Source of the DNA: Paenibacillus camerounensis
GTDB taxonomy: Bacteria > Bacillota > Bacilli > Paenibacillales > Paenibacillaceae
Length of the DNA: 42,325 nt
Direction: 5' to 3'
Assembly (NCBI RefSeq): GCF_000723885.1
Contig: NZ_CCDG010000080.1
Location: forward strand, 1-42,325
A program made the position numbers and the translations under genes. This document shows, piece after piece, positions 41,324 to 42,325 of the stretch. The notes beneath the pieces are model-generated. The model did not search any database and was not told the DNA's origin. It worked only from the letters and a program-made list of their open reading frames with translations. Numbering within the stretch: position 1 is the stretch's first letter; the number at the start of each line of letters is the position of its first letter.

Positions 41324-41378
41324 AACGCCCGTCCGGAATGCGCGCTTATCAGCCGCAATTCCAGACGGGCGTTTCGTT
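41324..41378 (+). terminator. Terminator of serA (bidirectional)
   Basis: AACGCCCGTC-CGGAAT ... ATTCC-AGACGGGCGTT with TTCGTTT after it; about 15-bp stem with one mismatch. It lies between the converging serA and dehydrogenase genes. Confidence 0.85.
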
Positions 41379-41397
41379 TATGGCAGGCTTGTTCCGC

Positions 41398-42240
41398 CTA
41401 CTCCATCCGGAAGACCGGGACTTTTCGCCCGTCCGAATCTGTGAAGCCATATCGTTCAGCCAATGCACCAACCTGCTGAGGAATGCCCGAAAAGGGCAAT
41501 CTATCCGGTTCTTCTGCCAGAGCGACAACAGCACGGCCAATATAAGCAGTAGACTCCGTGTTCTTCAGCGCCTCTACCTCCTGCCAATGATCCTCATCCG
41601 TCCCGAATTCCTCTAGCACATGCTCAGTCCGCATCCAGCCGGGTGAGAGCGGAATAACTGCAATGCCGTCTGCGGCAAGCTCAACTGACAATCCGTAGGC
41701 CATACGGGTCAGCGCATTTTTAGCCAGATCATAATAGAAATTGCCGGTATATTTATCCCTGTCCCAGAAGGTGGTATGAATAATCAGCCTGCCGTTTTTT
41801 CCGGTCCTGCGCATAAGGGGAACCGCGTAATAATTCGTCATCAGCTGTGCTCTGACTCCTGCCTCAAACATATTGTTCCAGTGGGCCGGCGGCTGTTTCC
41901 AGAACGGTTCGAGGCCGATCGGAAGCCGGTTGCCGCCCCACACATTATTGACCAGAATATCAAGCCTGCCCTGTTCATTGGCAATCTGACGGATAGCTGC
42001 CTCTGTCTCCTGATCACGGGTATGATCACAGCGGATAGCGGAGCCTTCACCGCCGTTCTCCACAATTTCACTGCAGACCGAATCTATCGTTCCTCTTAGC
42101 TGTCCAGCCTGCTTTATTCCTGTGCTTCTGCCGGTAACATAGACAAAAGCTCCTGCCCTTGCCAATTCCAGTGCGATTCCCCGCCCTGCCCCTCTGCTTC
42201 CTCCGGTAACTAAAGCAACTTTTCCTTTAAGTGTTGTCAT
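41398..42240 (-). CDS. Short-chain dehydrogenase/reductase (DHRS1-like)
   Basis: NAD(P)-dependent oxidoreductase with unknown substrate. The 280-residue protein has the cofactor loop TGGSRGAGRG (residues 12-21), the NNVWGG version of the NNAG motif, and the catalytic pair YDLAK (Tyr-x-x-x-Lys). Odd: the catalytic Ser position, about 13 residues before the Tyr, reads IIHTTFWD, so a Thr probably replaces Ser. I use ATG at 42240 (GGAGGAGCAGGA upstream) because it starts right before the Rossmann strand; an in-frame ATG at 42306 is preceded by promoter-like sequence. Converges with serA and is unlinked to it in function. Confidence 0.88.
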   Translation of the reverse strand: MTTLKGKVALVTGGSRGAGRGIALELARAGAFVYVTGRSTGIKQAGQLRGTIDSVCSEIVENGGEGSAIRCDHTRDQETEAAIRQIANEQGRLDILVNNVWGGNRLPIGLEPFWKQPPAHWNNMFEAGVRAQLMTNYYAVPLMRRTGKNGRLIIHTTFWDRDKYTGNFYYDLAKNALTRMAYGLSVELAADGIAVIPLSPGWMRTEHVLEEFGTDEDHWQEVEALKNTESTAYIGRAVVALAEEPDRLPFSGIPQQVGALAERYGFTDSDGRKVPVFRME

Positions 42241-42306
42241 TCTTGTATCCTGCTCCTCCCAAATGTAAAGTGGTGCATTGCCTGTGCTTCTCAGCTTTCT
42301 ATTCAT

Positions 42307-42312
42307 ATTATA
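42307..42312 (-). promoter_or_regulatory. -10 box of the dehydrogenase gene
   Basis: TATAAT in the minus sense, 66 nt before the chosen start. The -35 would lie at or beyond the window edge. Confidence 0.4.
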
Positions 42313-42325
42313 TCCTTTATATATG

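Noticed and set aside
1..42325. Mobile elements, prophage, CRISPR arrays, tRNA or rRNA genes
   Set aside because: No transposase, integrase, regularly spaced repeats or tRNA-like cloverleafs were recognised; gene order is typical of conserved chromosome.

Overview
The window reads as a chromosomal stretch of an endospore-forming, menaquinone-using Firmicute, most likely a Paenibacillus. Basis: moderate GC, strong AGGAGG-type ribosome binding sites, spoIVA, spoVIF, ypeB and prsW, and a gene order that follows the Bacillus subtilis cmk to tyrA segment with Paenibacillus-like changes. Almost everything lies on the minus strand, so the biological order runs from right to left. Only a lipoprotein polysaccharide deacetylase, a membrane-anchored protein of unknown function and serA are on the plus strand. 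No tRNA, rRNA, CRISPR, prophage or insertion sequence was seen.

Right end (about 34,000-42,325): a short-chain dehydrogenase; serA behind a T-box riboswitch whose apparent specifier codon is AGC (serine); and a ypbD-ypbG-ypbH-like envelope/regulatory group (CPBP protease, tail-anchored basic protein, metallophosphoesterase, MecA-type adaptor) broken up by a deacetylase and a small YtxH-like protein. Middle right (about 27,800-34,000): prsW, a tiny CxxC protein, ypeB without sleB, a PilZ protein of the YpfA/MotI type, cmk, plsC and an S1-domain protein. Middle (about 19,100-27,600): der, plsY, gpsA, spoVIF, a DUF2768 (YphE-like) mini-protein, a nucleotidyltransferase-fold protein overlapping an adrenodoxin-type ferredoxin, a lipoprotein in the yphF position, spoIVA, hup (HU) and mtrB (TRAP).

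Left half (1-19,000): hepS-menG-ubiA(mqnP)-ubiX-mqnA-hepT, in which genes of the futalosine menaquinone route sit between the two heptaprenyl diphosphate synthase subunits; ndk and cheR; then the aromatic supraoperon aroC-aroB-aroH / trpE-D-C-F-B-A / hisC-tyrA. It is a chorismate hub: aroB and aroC make chorismate, which is drawn off by trpE (tryptophan), aroH-tyrA (phenylalanine and tyrosine) and mqnA (menaquinone).

The most rewarding regulatory finding is a complete TRAP attenuation system. The mtrB product keeps all the known tryptophan- and RNA-contact residues. The trpE leader carries a promoter, 11-12 NAG triplets at almost perfect 5-nt spacing, a 7-nt complement to the terminator 5' arm, and an intrinsic terminator just before trpE. 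A second set of GAG triplets lies in a duplicated spacer between trpE and trpD and may be an extra TRAP site. Many starts were moved from the longest reading frame to an internal ATG, GTG or TTG with a good ribosome binding site; these choices are explained per gene.
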